A DNA stretch of 64,000 bases from Holosporaceae bacterium 'Namur' (GCA_014116815.1 JACGYV010000002.1:48155-112154), one strand, 5' to 3'. Counted from the first letter of the stretch, positions 1 to 7,675 are shown. Translations and numbers: made by a program. The notes: generated by a model not told the origin, from the letters alone.

Positions 1-2
1 AC

Positions 3-1010
3 GGCGAGAACGTTATTGATCATTACCTGAGCAACCAAACACACAAAGAACTGGTAATAAATAAATCCAAAGACCCGTTATTTTATTTTTTTAAAGATCA
101 TTCGGATCTGTTTTTACCTTCTCAACAGACTGATAAGACCCACATAGCAATTAGCCACGGTGAGCATTTTTGGTCAACCGGCATATATGCATTTGCAAGG
201 CTGGTAATGAAAAAGCATTTCGATGTAATTTTCCATCTGGTTACTAAAGAGATGCTGGAAAAAGGCGGAGATAAATTTATTCAGCAATTTGACGGGTGGA
301 TAAACCCGGGCGCAGGAGACAGTTACCCGAAACATCTTAACGAGTTTAATATATCCGACTGGCAACCGCAGTATGAAATTGAAGAAGCTTATCAATTAGC
401 ATTAGATAAAACCTCTTTGTACAATATTCCTTATATGGGCATATGTGCAGGAGCACAACATTTTATACTTTATAATAAAGGATATTTAAGCCCGTTGAAT
501 GATTATAACCATGGTCGGCATGAAGTTACATACCTTAAGGGAACGCTGGCGCACTTCCAAGCGATGACTTCATTAGAGCAGCAGCAAGCACTCTTAAGTT
601 GCGAATTCCCGGAGATAAAATTTATGGGCGACACTGCTCATCACTTTGCGGGAGTTTTAAATAAGCTTGGAAACGATATTGAGCTCGGTGCAATTTCAGA
701 AGATGAGGTACCGATGTCATACGCTCATATCAACGGGTTAAGTTATGCTACGCAATTTCATCCCGAGCATTATTATAATATGAATAATGATGAAGGGTCT
801 GTAAATTACCAAGCGGTTTGGCTGGATAATTTTATAAATTTAAGCAAAATGCATCATCAGGCGATTTATAATAATGAAATCTATCCTGAAGTTTATATGG
901 ATAAAATTATGCAAAGGCTTGAGGAATGTAATAATCAAAAAATAAATATTAATGAAAATGAACCGCATGAACAACCGTTTAATACTGAAAACACTGAGTT
1001 TTGCACTTAA
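3..1010 (+). CDS. Class I glutamine amidotransferase (peptidase C26 family), 5'-truncated by window edge
   Basis: The reading frame is open from the left edge, so the true start lies outside the window and an internal ATG at 207 is not the start. At least 335 residues are visible. A nucleophile elbow GICAG holds the catalytic Cys, and a later QFHPEH supplies the His and Glu of the class I triad. These are the hallmarks of the PuuD/gamma-glutamyl hydrolase (C26) group, which hydrolyse gamma-glutamyl amide bonds. The visible N-terminal part contains an SHGEHFWSTG stretch and is longer than in ordinary PuuD (about 250 residues), so an extra domain may precede the amidotransferase. The substrate cannot be told. 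The acidic C-terminal tail of about 50 residues looks disordered. A second C26 protein lies at 33530-34243. Confidence 0.8.
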   Translation, partial: GENVIDHYLSNQTHKELVINKSKDPLFYFFKDHSDLFLPSQQTDKTHIAISHGEHFWSTGIYAFARLVMKKHFDVIFHLVTKEMLEKGGDKFIQQFDGWINPGAGDSYPKHLNEFNISDWQPQYEIEEAYQLALDKTSLYNIPYMGICAGAQHFILYNKGYLSPLNDYNHGRHEVTYLKGTLAHFQAMTSLEQQQALLSCEFPEIKFMGDTAHHFAGVLNKLGNDIELGAISEDEVPMSYAHINGLSYATQFHPEHYYNMNNDEGSVNYQAVWLDNFINLSKMHHQAIYNNEIYPEVYMDKIMQRLEECNNQKININENEPHEQPFNTENTEFCT

Positions 1011-1049
1011 TAAGTTGATAGCAAATTATAATAATAACAATGTTGAAGC

Positions 1050-1108
1050 CGATATTTTAATCTTTCATTAAAAAGATTTACTAAAATTAATATCGACTTT
1101 TCGGTTCT
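1050..1108 (+). terminator. Possible terminator hairpin after the amidotransferase gene
   Basis: An inner stem AATCTTT (1059-1065) pairs with AAAGATT (1072-1078), and an outer arm CGATATT (1050-1056) pairs with AATATCG (1089-1095). A T-rich but interrupted stretch follows. It lies between the amidotransferase stop and the csp promoter, as a terminator would. The weak T-tract keeps confidence low. Confidence 0.35.
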
Positions 1109-1114
1109 TTTGTA

Positions 1115-1143
1115 TTGACGGGTTTATGTATATGCACTACTAT
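1115..1143 (+). promoter_or_regulatory. Sigma-70 type promoter for the cold-shock gene with a long leader
   Basis: TTGACG (1115-1120) and TACTAT (1138-1143) are separated by 17 bases. Transcription would start near 1150, giving a leader of roughly 95 bases before the ATG at 1245. Long structured leaders are known for cspA-type mRNAs, where they act in temperature-dependent translation. That this leader does so is an inference. Confidence 0.55.
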
Positions 1144-1244
1144 ATCAAAATTATTTTTACGCGAATCCACAAGCTCTTTTTTATATATTTGAAGCATGGA
1201 ATTACGTAAGATTGTGCAACAAATTTATTAAAAGGACGCTACTT

Positions 1245-1454
1245 ATGTCAACAGGAACAGTTAAATGGTTTAACGCTCAAAAGGGTTATGGTTTTATTGA
1301 ATCGGAAGAAGGTGGGGACATTTTTGTTCACATTAGTGCGGTTGAGCGCGCAGGCTTAAATTCACTTCGTGAAGGTCAAAAACTTACTTATGAAGTTAAT
1401 AAAGGCAAAGACAATAAAGAATCTGCAGTTAATTTACAGCTTTTAAAAGGCTAA
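1245..1454 (+). CDS. csp: Cold-shock domain protein (CspA family)
   Basis: A 69-residue single-domain protein that binds single-stranded RNA or DNA and melts mRNA structure, acting in the cytoplasm. It starts [10 protein letters not shown] and carries KGYGFI (RNP1) and DIFVHISA (RNP2), the two nucleic-acid binding motifs of the OB fold. The ATG at 1245 is chosen over an upstream in-frame TTG at 1212 because AAAGGA (1231-1236) sits at ribosome-binding distance and the family is about 70 residues long. The gene is followed at 173 bases by a DEAD-box helicase, another class of RNA-remodelling protein, and the pair may share cold or stress control. Confidence 0.93.
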   Translation: MSTGTVKWFNAQKGYGFIESEEGGDIFVHISAVERAGLNSLREGQKLTYEVNKGKDNKESAVNLQLLKG

Positions 1455-1573
1455 TTAACCTAATCAATTTTCTAATAAAACTTCTTTTAAAGTTCCGTAA
1501 AAAAAAGCTTTCAAAACAAGTTTTATATATATCTAAAAGCTTAAAAGCTAGAAAATTATAAATCTATATTAGG

Positions 1574-1615
1574 TGAGGAAGATATTTATAACCTTCCTCA
1601 TTTAGTTTTAATATG
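1574..1615 (+). terminator. Stem-loop with T-rich tail between csp and the helicase gene
   Basis: TGAGGAAG (1574-1581) pairs perfectly with CTTCCTCA (1593-1600), followed by TTTAGTTTTAAT. It lies about 120 bases after the csp stop and ends only 12 bases before the helicase start. It could terminate csp or act as an attenuator in the helicase leader. The sequence does not decide between the two. Confidence 0.5.
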
Positions 1616-1626
1616 AGAGTTTTTTT

Positions 1627-2712
1627 ATGAGTAACTTTAATACAATGAATCTTTCTGATTCATTACGGAAATCTATTACCAAAATGGGTTATACAACCCC
1701 TACTCCAATTCAAGCGGAAACAATTCCTATTGCATTAACAGGTAAAGATATTATCGGGACTGCACAGACAGGCACCGGGAAAACAGCAGCTTTTCTTATC
1801 CCCCTTTTTTCAAAGTTAATGGCTTCCAGAGAAAGTCATGCTATAATTTTAGCTCCGACAAGAGAGCTTGCACTGCAAATAATGCAGGTTGTTGAAAGCC
1901 TTATGCCTCAAGACGGAAGATTTCCGACCGCACTATTAGTCGGCGGCGCAGATATAGGAAAACAATTAAGGCAACTTAAGGCGAAACCGCGTTTAGTTGT
2001 AGCAACACCGGGAAGAGTTAACGATCACATAAAGAGAAGAAGTATAAATCTTAAATTCTTTAACTTATTAGTTTTAGATGAATTTGATAGAATGCTGGAC
2101 ATCGGCTTTACTCCGCAAATTGAAAAAGTTATAAGCTTTATGGGAGAGAATCGTCAAACTTTAATGTTCTCTGCTACCCTAACCCCGCAAGTAATTAAAT
2201 TATCTAAAAAATATTTAACGGATCCTGCGGTTATAAATGCCGGTACAGTTAATACTCCGGTTAAAAATATTGATCAGAAGATGATTAACACTACTGAAAG
2301 AAATAAATATGATGACCTTTTATCTGAGATAAGCAAGCGTGACGGCTCAATAATTATATTTGTCAGTACAAAAAGCGGAGCGGATAAATTAAGCTTCAAA
2401 TTAAATAATGATAACCAAAATACCTCTCCTTTCCATGGTGATATTCCGCATAGAAAGCGTGAGAGAGTGGTTAAAAACTTTAAATCTCAAGATTTTAGAA
2501 TTTTAGTTGCGACTGATATTGCGGCACGCGGTCTTGATATTAATCATATTAGGCATGTAATTAATTATGACCTGCCAAGATGCCCGGAAGACTATATTCA
2601 CCGTTTAGGAAGAACTGCACGCGCCGGCGCTAAAGGTTCTGCGGTTAGCTTCATAGTTCCTGCTGATGGTAAAAAGTGGACGGCGATTAAACGCATAATG
2701 AAGCAAGCATAA
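1627..2712 (+). CDS. rhlE: DEAD-box ATP-dependent RNA helicase, RhlE-like, with a DEFD motif II
   Basis: A 361-residue two-domain RecA-like RNA helicase for ATP-driven remodelling of RNA structure or ribosome assembly intermediates. In order: the Q motif (PTPIQ, 25-29), Walker A AQTGTGKT (46-53), PTREL (77-81), TPGR (127-130), motif II, SAT (182-184), then the C-terminal domain with ATDIAARGLDI and HRLGRTARAG. Motif II reads DEFD (151-154) where the family usually has DEAD. The protein ends soon after motif VI and lacks the basic tail of many RhlE/DeaD proteins, so it is near the minimal helicase core. The start follows GAGAG. A terminator follows the stop. Confidence 0.93.
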   Translation: MSNFNTMNLSDSLRKSITKMGYTTPTPIQAETIPIALTGKDIIGTAQTGTGKTAAFLIPLFSKLMASRESHAIILAPTRELALQIMQVVESLMPQDGRFPTALLVGGADIGKQLRQLKAKPRLVVATPGRVNDHIKRRSINLKFFNLLVLDEFDRMLDIGFTPQIEKVISFMGENRQTLMFSATLTPQVIKLSKKYLTDPAVINAGTVNTPVKNIDQKMINTTERNKYDDLLSEISKRDGSIIIFVSTKSGADKLSFKLNNDNQNTSPFHGDIPHRKRERVVKNFKSQDFRILVATDIAARGLDINHIRHVINYDLPRCPEDYIHRLGRTARAGAKGSAVSFIVPADGKKWTAIKRIMKQA

Positions 2713-2734
2713 ATTTCATTTAATTCTAAGTATT

Positions 2735-2775
2735 AAAAACTCCTTTGAGACAACCCTTAAGGGAGTTTTTTTTAT
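2735..2775 (+). terminator. Rho-independent terminator of the helicase gene
   Basis: AAAAACTCCTTT pairs with AAGGGAGTTTTT across a 13-base loop, with one G-T pair, and runs into a T8 tract. It lies just after the helicase stop and is a standard intrinsic terminator. Confidence 0.85.
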
Positions 2776-2808
2776 ATAAGAAAGTTTTATATATAGTAAA
2801 AGCAATTA

Positions 2809-3015
2809 AAGTATGGTACAATAAAAAAAATAGTGTAATATAGATTGTAAGACTTGTATCAGCTTTCTAGTGCCATTATATGGCTTATTTCATTATAATG
2901 GTGGAATCAATACGAAATTATAAATATTTTTAGCAATAAGTAAATTATCAAAAGCTAAATAACCGAATTACCACTTTAAATAAAAATTTAACTATATTAT
3001 ACAAATACCATACTT
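2809..3015. repeat. Inverted-repeat unit A, possible miniature mobile element
   Basis: AAGTATGGTA (2809-2818) is matched by its exact reverse complement TACCATACTT (3006-3015). Just inside are TAATATAG near 2837 and CTATATTA near 2992, again complementary. An internal stem CCATTATA (2873-2880) / TATAATGG (2894-2901) sits between. The 12-mer TATATAGTAAAA occurs on both sides of the unit (2790-2801 and 3019-3030), like a flanking direct repeat. There is no ORF. A non-autonomous element is inferred from structure only. Confidence 0.4.
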
Positions 3016-3020
3016 AAATA

Positions 3021-3239
3021 TATAGTAAAATAAGTTGAATATCTAACGCGTTTATCTAAATGCAATAAGTTAAGTCCTGCGACTGAAAATCAGATAATAA
3101 GAATAGTAAGAAGCACGCGCCTAGTCGCCATTTATGGCGCGTGCGCGTATAAATGACTATGTCAATTATACGCAAACTTAGTTTGATTTTTTATAGTTTA
3201 ACTATGCTCCGGGTATATAAGATATTCAACTTAACTATA
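3021..3239. repeat. Inverted-repeat unit B, MITE-like, about 219 bp
   Basis: TAAGTTGAATATCT (3031-3044) is matched by its exact reverse complement AGATATTCAACTTA (3220-3233). The arms extend outward as TATAGT (3021-3026) and ACTATA (3234-3239), with four extra A residues on the left. The interior has no ORF and contains a strong GC-rich hairpin at 3113-3144. Terminal inverted repeats, small size and no coding capacity fit a miniature inverted-repeat element. No matching transposase is in the window. Confidence 0.5.
3113..3144. repeat. GC-rich hairpin with two alternative foldings
   Basis: GCACGCGCC (3113-3121) pairs with GGCGCGTGC (3136-3144). A competing hairpin CGCCA-TTTA-TGGCG (3126-3139) uses some of the same bases, so the two folds exclude each other. 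The 14-mer CATTTATGGCGCGT seen here recurs at 28838-28851 in the pepA terminator. Confidence 0.55.
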
Positions 3240-3602
3240 CTTCTCGGCAAAGACATTCACGTTTTAACTTGTAATTTCAATGGCTTACAACCACTATACT
3301 TTTAAAATAACAGCATTTTACTCTTTTTGCATAAATTAAGGATAAGCTTAATAAAAATTTAACATCTTTTCACCTTCTTCTTAACATAACTTAAATATTA
3401 GTATGTTATAATGAGCATTAATTATAATGAGAACTAGACACATATGAATAAGAATAAATTACTAACCGATCATAATGAACATAATAAGCAATCTGAGCTT
3501 TAACAGCCCTAACAATGAATGAATTGTTAAGCTATTAACAAGTTGCACCCTTAAATAAAAATAAAGACTTTATAATATTAAATAAATTAAAAGGTAAATA
3601 AC

Positions 3603-4469
3603 ATGGCAAAAAAAAATTTACTGGCAGCAGCTTATAGTCAAGTAATTGCAAATCCTAATACTCCAACTAAGATGAAAGAGGAAGTTATTCAGAATATCCT
3701 AAAAGGTTATACAGGATCATTTAATTCAAAACACCAAGAGATTGCAAAAGCTGTATTTGATACTGTTCAAACTGGACAAGCGCAAGTTTCAGAAAAATTT
3801 AAGCAAGAAATTATTGCTAAATACGCACCTAAAACTGTTGCACCTGAGCCAACCGTAGAAACTGAAGCACCTAAAGCTGAACAAGCTTCTACTCCTAACG
3901 AAGAAGCTAAAACTTCACAACAACCTCAAGCTGAAGCTGGCGAAAATATAGCAGGCAGTAGCACACAAGGTTCTTCGAACACTACATCAAATGAAGAGGC
4001 TAAAGCTAGCGAAGATGTAACAGATGATAGTACGGAAGCTTCCTCAAATACTACTACTGATAAAACTCAGCAAAGACCAAAAGAAGGATTTTATAAAAAT
4101 TTTACAAATTTTTTTGAAAAAGGGTTTAATACAACTCAAAAGGCATTTTATACCTTTACAGGTGCTGATAAATATGACGAAAATGGAGAGCCGATAAAGC
4201 GCCCGGAAGAAAATAAAGAAGAAGATTTAGGCACAACTAATAATAATCAAGAAAATTCTACACCTTCTTCCAAATGGTATTCATTTATTTTTGGTAAGAA
4301 ACTAAATAATAGTGCAACACCTGAAGCAAGTGCAACACCTGAAGCAAGTGCAACACCTGAAGCAAGTGCAACACCTGAAGCAAGTGCAACACCTGAAGCA
4401 AGTGCAACACCTGAAGCAAGTGCAACACCTGAAGCAAGTGCAACACCTGAAGCCAAGTGCAACACCTGA
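3603..4469 (+). CDS. Acidic repeat protein with ATPEAS hexapeptide repeats, cut short by a frameshift
   Basis: No known family is recognised. The readable frame gives 288 residues starting MAKKNLLAAAYSQ after AAAGGT, with no signal peptide or membrane segment. The first 80 residues look folded and helical. A Glu/Thr/Ser/Pro-rich, probably disordered linker follows, then a short NFFEKGFNTTQKAFYTFTG segment. From 4314 the protein consists of ATPEAS repeats. In the eighth repeat an extra C at 4453/4454 shifts the frame, which ends at 4469 with KCNT. Removing that base joins it to the frame of 4459-4848, for a product of about 414 residues. Tandem repeats and low complexity suit a secreted or surface host-interaction protein, but this is inference. 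Confidence 0.7.
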   Translation: MAKKNLLAAAYSQVIANPNTPTKMKEEVIQNILKGYTGSFNSKHQEIAKAVFDTVQTGQAQVSEKFKQEIIAKYAPKTVAPEPTVETEAPKAEQASTPNEEAKTSQQPQAEAGENIAGSSTQGSSNTTSNEEAKASEDVTDDSTEASSNTTTDKTQQRPKEGFYKNFTNFFEKGFNTTQKAFYTFTGADKYDENGEPIKRPEENKEEDLGTTNNNQENSTPSSKWYSFIFGKKLNNSATPEASATPEASATPEASATPEASATPEASATPEASATPEASATPEAKCNT

Positions 4470-4584
4470 AGCAAGTGCAACACCTGAAGCAAGTGCAACA
4501 CCTGAAGCAAGTGCAACACCTGAAGCAAGTGCAACACCTGAAGCAAGTGCAACACCTGAAGCAAGTGCAACACCTGAAGCGACT
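4314..4584 (+). repeat. Fifteen tandem 18-bp repeats encoding ATPEAS
   Basis: The unit GCAACACCTGAAGCAAGT is repeated head to tail. There are seven exact copies (4314-4439), one 19-base copy with an extra C (4440-4458), six exact copies (4459-4566) and a final diverged copy ending GCGACT (4567-4584). The near-perfect identity means recent expansion. The unit is a multiple of three, so copy-number change alone would not shift the frame, but the single C insertion does. Confidence 0.97.
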
Positions 4585-4848
4585 AATTTAGCTGAAAATA
4601 TAGCAAAAGGGTTTGAAGAAGTATTGGCTAGTATGCCGGTAGTAAGTGAATCACCAACCCCTATTCCTTTTACTACACCAAGTGCAAGCCCTGAACTGAT
4701 TTATTCGCCTTCACCCAGCATAAATGGTTTCTTTAAATGCTATAATGCTGATGGAAGTGTCTCCGGGGCTAATTTGCATCTTCCCGAAGATCCTAATGGG
4801 CCTACTCTTATTTGCCCTACTCCGGATGTAACGGATTATACTTATTAA
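4459..4848 (+). pseudogene. Displaced C-terminal part of the ATPEAS repeat protein
   Basis: After the extra C, the ATPEAS repeats continue in another frame and lead into a unique 88-residue tail. The tail includes NLAENIAKGFEEVLASM, a Pro/Ser/Thr stretch and a Cys-containing end (FFKCYNADGS, LICPTPD), stopping at 4848. This frame has no start codon or ribosome-binding site of its own; the reading of the repeat in this frame further upstream (HLKQVQ) is spurious. It is best read as the 3' part of the gene at 3603, separated by a mutation or assembly error, or translated only after frameshifting. Confidence 0.7.
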
Positions 4849-4974
4849 CCTTAATCGCGGCTGCTATATTTTACTTATCAAATTTAGCAGCTTTCTTTTA
4901 AAGCTAAAAAGGCAAAAAATATATTAACGCTTAATTAAATAATATATTTTTCAGTGTACTTACGCAGAATACCC

Positions 4975-5004
4975 TTGACAACAACCTTTCAAGCGAACTA
5001 CTGT
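4975..5004 (+). promoter_or_regulatory. Promoter of the outer-membrane protein gene
   Basis: A perfect -35 hexamer TTGACA (4975-4980) is followed after 18 bases by TACTGT (4999-5004). This gives a leader of about 80 bases before the ATG at 5094, which is preceded by AAGGAAA. Confidence 0.45.
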
Positions 5005-5093
5005 TTAAAAAAAATTGTTTAGTTTAAATGTACTAAAATATATAATCATTTAATATGCAAAAAATAAAATTGGACAATTAAGGAAATAAATTT

Positions 5094-5855
5094 ATGAACA
5101 CTAAGATATTTACCGCTCTAACCGCCTTAGCTGTTATAACCCCGCTAAGTGCGCTCGCAAATTCATATGATGAGAAAAAGAATAGCTCTTCTTCAAACTT
5201 TTTTAATAATGATATCTTTAAAGATACATATGTTTCTATCGGGTATGGGAAGTCTTTACCGCAAGGGAAGCTTAAAGGACTTACGATCGATAATAATGAT
5301 GAAGAATTTTATATCAAAAAGAAATTGAAGAATACAAATATTTTTAAAACAGCGTTAGGGAAAAAAATTGATAGCTTAAGAGTAGAGTTTGAGTTTTTAC
5401 ATAGCAAAAAACATAACCTTAGCTTTTTTAATAAAAATATAAGTGCTAATGATACTTATTCATATAAACTCCATAGTACTCATTACACTTATTTCATCAA
5501 TACTTATTATGATTTTCAAAATCTATATTCCAATCTTAGACCGTATGTAGGATTGGGTATCGGCTTTTCAAGAAATAAACTTTCATCAGAATCAGTTTCT
5601 TTAAACTATTCTACAAATTTCTTAAAATCTTCTAAAAAATTTTCTAACTCATTTGCCTGGAATGCAAGCTTAGGTATGATAGTAGATATTAATGAGCATT
5701 TATTTTTAGATTTTTCTTACAAATATATGGATTTAGGTAGAGCAAAGGGTACCCCATTACAAGATCCCCTTGGTACAATCTCCACAGACAACAACAACAT
5801 CAAGGGTAGATTTAGAAACAATGTGTTCTTAGTAAGTGCCGGGTTTAAGTTTTAA
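5094..5855 (+). CDS. Outer-membrane beta-barrel surface protein
   Basis: A 253-residue protein with a clear Sec signal peptide (residues 1-22, hydrophobic core TALTALAVITPLSA, cleavage near ALA-NS). The mature part alternates aromatic and polar residues as in an outer-membrane barrel. It ends GFKF, with the terminal Phe recognised by the Bam machinery. Segments such as YVGLGIGFSRNK and FLDFSYKYMDLG resemble the surface-antigen/OmpW-like porins common in Rickettsiales, though a precise family cannot be fixed by eye. It has its own promoter and terminator, so it is monocistronic. It is likely an exposed surface antigen or small porin. Confidence 0.75.
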   Translation: MNTKIFTALTALAVITPLSALANSYDEKKNSSSSNFFNNDIFKDTYVSIGYGKSLPQGKLKGLTIDNNDEEFYIKKKLKNTNIFKTALGKKIDSLRVEFEFLHSKKHNLSFFNKNISANDTYSYKLHSTHYTYFINTYYDFQNLYSNLRPYVGLGIGFSRNKLSSESVSLNYSTNFLKSSKKFSNSFAWNASLGMIVDINEHLFLDFSYKYMDLGRAKGTPLQDPLGTISTDNNNIKGRFRNNVFLVSAGFKF

Positions 5856-5881
5856 TTAAGCTTAGAATATTTTATATAATT

Positions 5882-5919
5882 AAAAAGAGGTATAGATAAA
5901 AATTATACCTCTTTTTTTT
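5882..5919 (+). terminator. Rho-independent terminator of the outer-membrane protein gene
   Basis: AAAAGAGGTATA pairs with TATACCTCTTTT across a 9-base loop and runs into a T8 tract, just after the stop codon of the barrel gene. Confidence 0.9.
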
Positions 5920-5956
5920 ATGCCTTTTTTATCCTTATGCTTCTACAAATAGTTAT

Positions 5957-6008
5957 AAAAAGACTCACTGCTTTCATAAAATTTTTCAAACCAAGCAGTG
6001 AGTCTTTT
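5957..6008 (-). terminator. Strong hairpin terminator for the KGG-protein gene
   Basis: AAAAGACTCACTGCTT (5957-5972) and AAGCAGTGAGTCTTTT (5993-6008) form a perfect 16-bp stem with a 20-base loop. On the minus strand it ends in TTTTTAT downstream of the gene at 6043-6252. The symmetry means it may also stop read-through from the plus strand. Confidence 0.8.
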
Positions 6009-6042
6009 AGGGCTATAATTTAGAATAAGATAAAAGTTTAAT

Positions 6043-6252
6043 CTAACCTTCATCTTTATTTATTTTTTTACCGGCATTAAAATCTTCATGAGCCATTTGC
6101 TCTTTTCTTGCTTCGCCGCCGATTTTCCCACCCTTTTTACCCATAGCTGAATAATTATCATGCATTTTTTTCTGCTCTTCGCTACTTAAATTAGAATTAT
6201 CATTTTTAGATTGTTGGTTTTTATTTTCTTTATTATTTTGATTAACAGCCAT
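6043..6252 (-). CDS. KGG-motif stress-response protein
   Basis: A 69-residue, highly hydrophilic protein rich in Asn, Lys, Gln and Gly. It contains AMGKKGGKIGGEARKEQ (about 37-53), which resembles the KGG repeat of general-stress proteins such as GsiB. These proteins are probably disordered and hydrophilin-like, and protect against desiccation or other stress. The start is well supported by AGGAG upstream. It is transcribed alone and ends at a strong hairpin. Family assignment rests on one repeat copy, so it is moderately sure. Confidence 0.65.
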   Translation of the reverse strand: MAVNQNNKENKNQQSKNDNSNLSSEEQKKMHDNYSAMGKKGGKIGGEARKEQMAHEDFNAGKKINKDEG

Positions 6253-6387
6253 AGCACTCTCCTATTATTTTTAGTTTTTTAATATCACTTAAAAAAATAA
6301 GTAATTACATATAACTTTAAAAATTTAATCTCATATAATATAGGTAAAAATTTATTTAATTTTACCTGAAAAGTATGTATTAATTTA

Positions 6388-7173
6388 TTAGCTTTTTATA
6401 ACATTCCCGTTATTTCCTGCTTTTATTATATAAAACTCGGTATCCAATGATTTTTTTATACCGCTATATAAAAGATCATAAGCAGTAAAGTTTGAAGAAA
6501 TCAGGGGCTGTAAGCTGTTAGCTACATGTACGGCAACAAAAGAATTATTGGCACGTGTATAAGAATTAAAAAAATTTTCCTTAAAGTTATATAAATAATC
6601 CTTTATCGACTGTGTGTGGAGTAAGTCTGAAACAAAGTAAGCAATTACTACTGCACCAAAGCATTGAAGATTATATATAAATAACCTGTTAGAGTAATTT
6701 TGAGAGTTTTTATTACGGATTAATGGTGCTTCATATTTAGCAGGCATACATGCTGCTTTTATACTTTGAAAAAAAGTAAATTTTAATGCATTCATTAAGC
6801 AGCTATTATTATAATTTTCATTATTACTAATAAATAAATTAGCTATCTGAGTATTTGAAATAATACCAAGCATGGGAATGAACCCGGTTGATAATATTCT
6901 TTCTAAGTAAGCGGAGCCTAATGTTTGAAAAAGTATTTCTTTACAGTAATTAAAGGAAGCTGCGAATATTAGCCCGCCTGATGTATAATCAATTAAATCC
7001 TTTGTTTGCTCGGAAATATATTTTTTCTTATTTAGCAAAGAGGTAAATATTCTAATTGATAGATCAAAAGTTATAATACCCGTAAAATAATGCGGATCAG
7101 AAGCAAGGAAGGTACTTGTTGAATACATAATAGCCATGCTTAAAGCTAAATCAATATTACCTTTTGATAACAT
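6388..7173 (-). CDS. Unknown protein with hydrophobic segments
   Basis: I do not recognise a family. The ATG at 7173 gives 261 residues. It follows AGAGGGGG at good distance and is preferred over an in-frame TTG at 7200. The protein has several moderately hydrophobic stretches (ALSMAIMYSTSTFLAS near the N-terminus, FIPMLGIISN in the middle, FGAVVIAYFVSDLL about two-thirds along), separated by Asn-, Lys- and Tyr-rich segments. It may be membrane-associated with three to five segments. It lies alone between the KGG gene and ihfB, with 190 bases before ihfB. It could be a lineage-specific inner-membrane protein. Confidence 0.6.
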   Translation of the reverse strand: MLSKGNIDLALSMAIMYSTSTFLASDPHYFTGIITFDLSIRIFTSLLNKKKYISEQTKDLIDYTSGGLIFAASFNYCKEILFQTLGSAYLERILSTGFIPMLGIISNTQIANLFISNNENYNNSCLMNALKFTFFQSIKAACMPAKYEAPLIRNKNSQNYSNRLFIYNLQCFGAVVIAYFVSDLLHTQSIKDYLYNFKENFFNSYTRANNSFVAVHVANSLQPLISSNFTAYDLLYSGIKKSLDTEFYIIKAGNNGNVIKS

Positions 7174-7369
7174 AAGTAAAATCCCCCTCTTTACAGCCAA
7201 GGAGGAATTGCCCTCAAGCTTGCTGAGAACCTTAAGGATAAATTTCTCCCCCTTACCCGAATATTAATTCACTATATAAGATTAAAAGCTTAAAGAAAAA
7301 AGGCAACTAAGAAATTTCATGCATTAAAATAATGATAGAATTTAAGTAAGGCGCTTTACTCTGCTGATA

Positions 7370-7675
7370 TTAATTATCATTAGCAGATTTATTAAGCTGC
7401 TTAACAAGTTCTTTACTTGGTCTAAAATAAAGAGAGCCTTTATTTCCAACTTCAATTTTTTGATTAGTTTTAGGGTTTCTTGCAACTTTCTCCCCTCTTT
7501 TTCTCACCACCATCGAACCGAAGCCTCTAAGCTCGACTCTATCACCGCAGACTAAAGCAGTAGCAATTTCACTAAAGAAAATATCTATTACTTCTTCCAG
7601 TTTATTAAGTGACATACCTTGATTATGTTTTTTTAACCAAGATACAAGATCTTTTTTACTAACTGCTTTACTCAT
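7370..7675 (-). CDS. ihfB: Integration host factor beta subunit (HU/IHF family)
   Basis: A 101-residue DNA-bending protein of the HU/IHF family. RVELRGFGS leads into the beta-arm with ARNPKTN, whose Pro is the residue that intercalates into DNA. RVELRGFGS is closer to IhfB (RIEIRGFGS) than to IhfA. It acts as a heterodimer with IhfA in nucleoid structure, recombination and promoter architecture. ihfA is not in this window. It lies 60 bases downstream of sppA on the same strand, the usual alphaproteobacterial sppA-ihfB order, which supports the subunit call. Confidence 0.88.
   Translation of the reverse strand: MSKAVSKKDLVSWLKKHNQGMSLNKLEEVIDIFFSEIATALVCGDRVELRGFGSMVVRKRGEKVARNPKTNQKIEVGNKGSLYFRPSKELVKQLNKSANDN

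Larger units (their letters stand above)
2713..3602. other. Gene-free interval of about 890 bases built from inverted repeats
   Basis: No convincing coding sequence is present on either strand. A 19-codon ORF at 3444-3503 has no ribosome-binding site. The interval holds the helicase terminator, two adjacent inverted-repeat units (2809-3015 and 3021-3239), and a leader region for the downstream gene with two TATAAT hexamers (3407-3412 and 3423-3428). A 7-bp hairpin TAACAAT/ATTGTTA lies at 3510-3529. It is the longest stretch without a gene in the window and looks like an insertion site for small mobile elements. Confidence 0.7.

Noticed and set aside
3444-3503. 19-codon ORF (start MNKNKLL) upstream of the repeat protein, as a leader peptide
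   Set aside because: There is no ribosome-binding site, no regulatory codon run and no attenuator-like pairing clearly tied to it.
4247-4573. A minus-strand ORF and a plus-strand ORF with HLKQVQ or LLQVLH repeats in the ATPEAS region
   Set aside because: They are mirror or shifted readings of the 18-bp tandem repeat with no start signal of their own.
4314-4584. CRISPR-like direct repeats
   Set aside because: The 18-bp units are contiguous with no spacers and encode a peptide repeat, so it is a coding tandem repeat.
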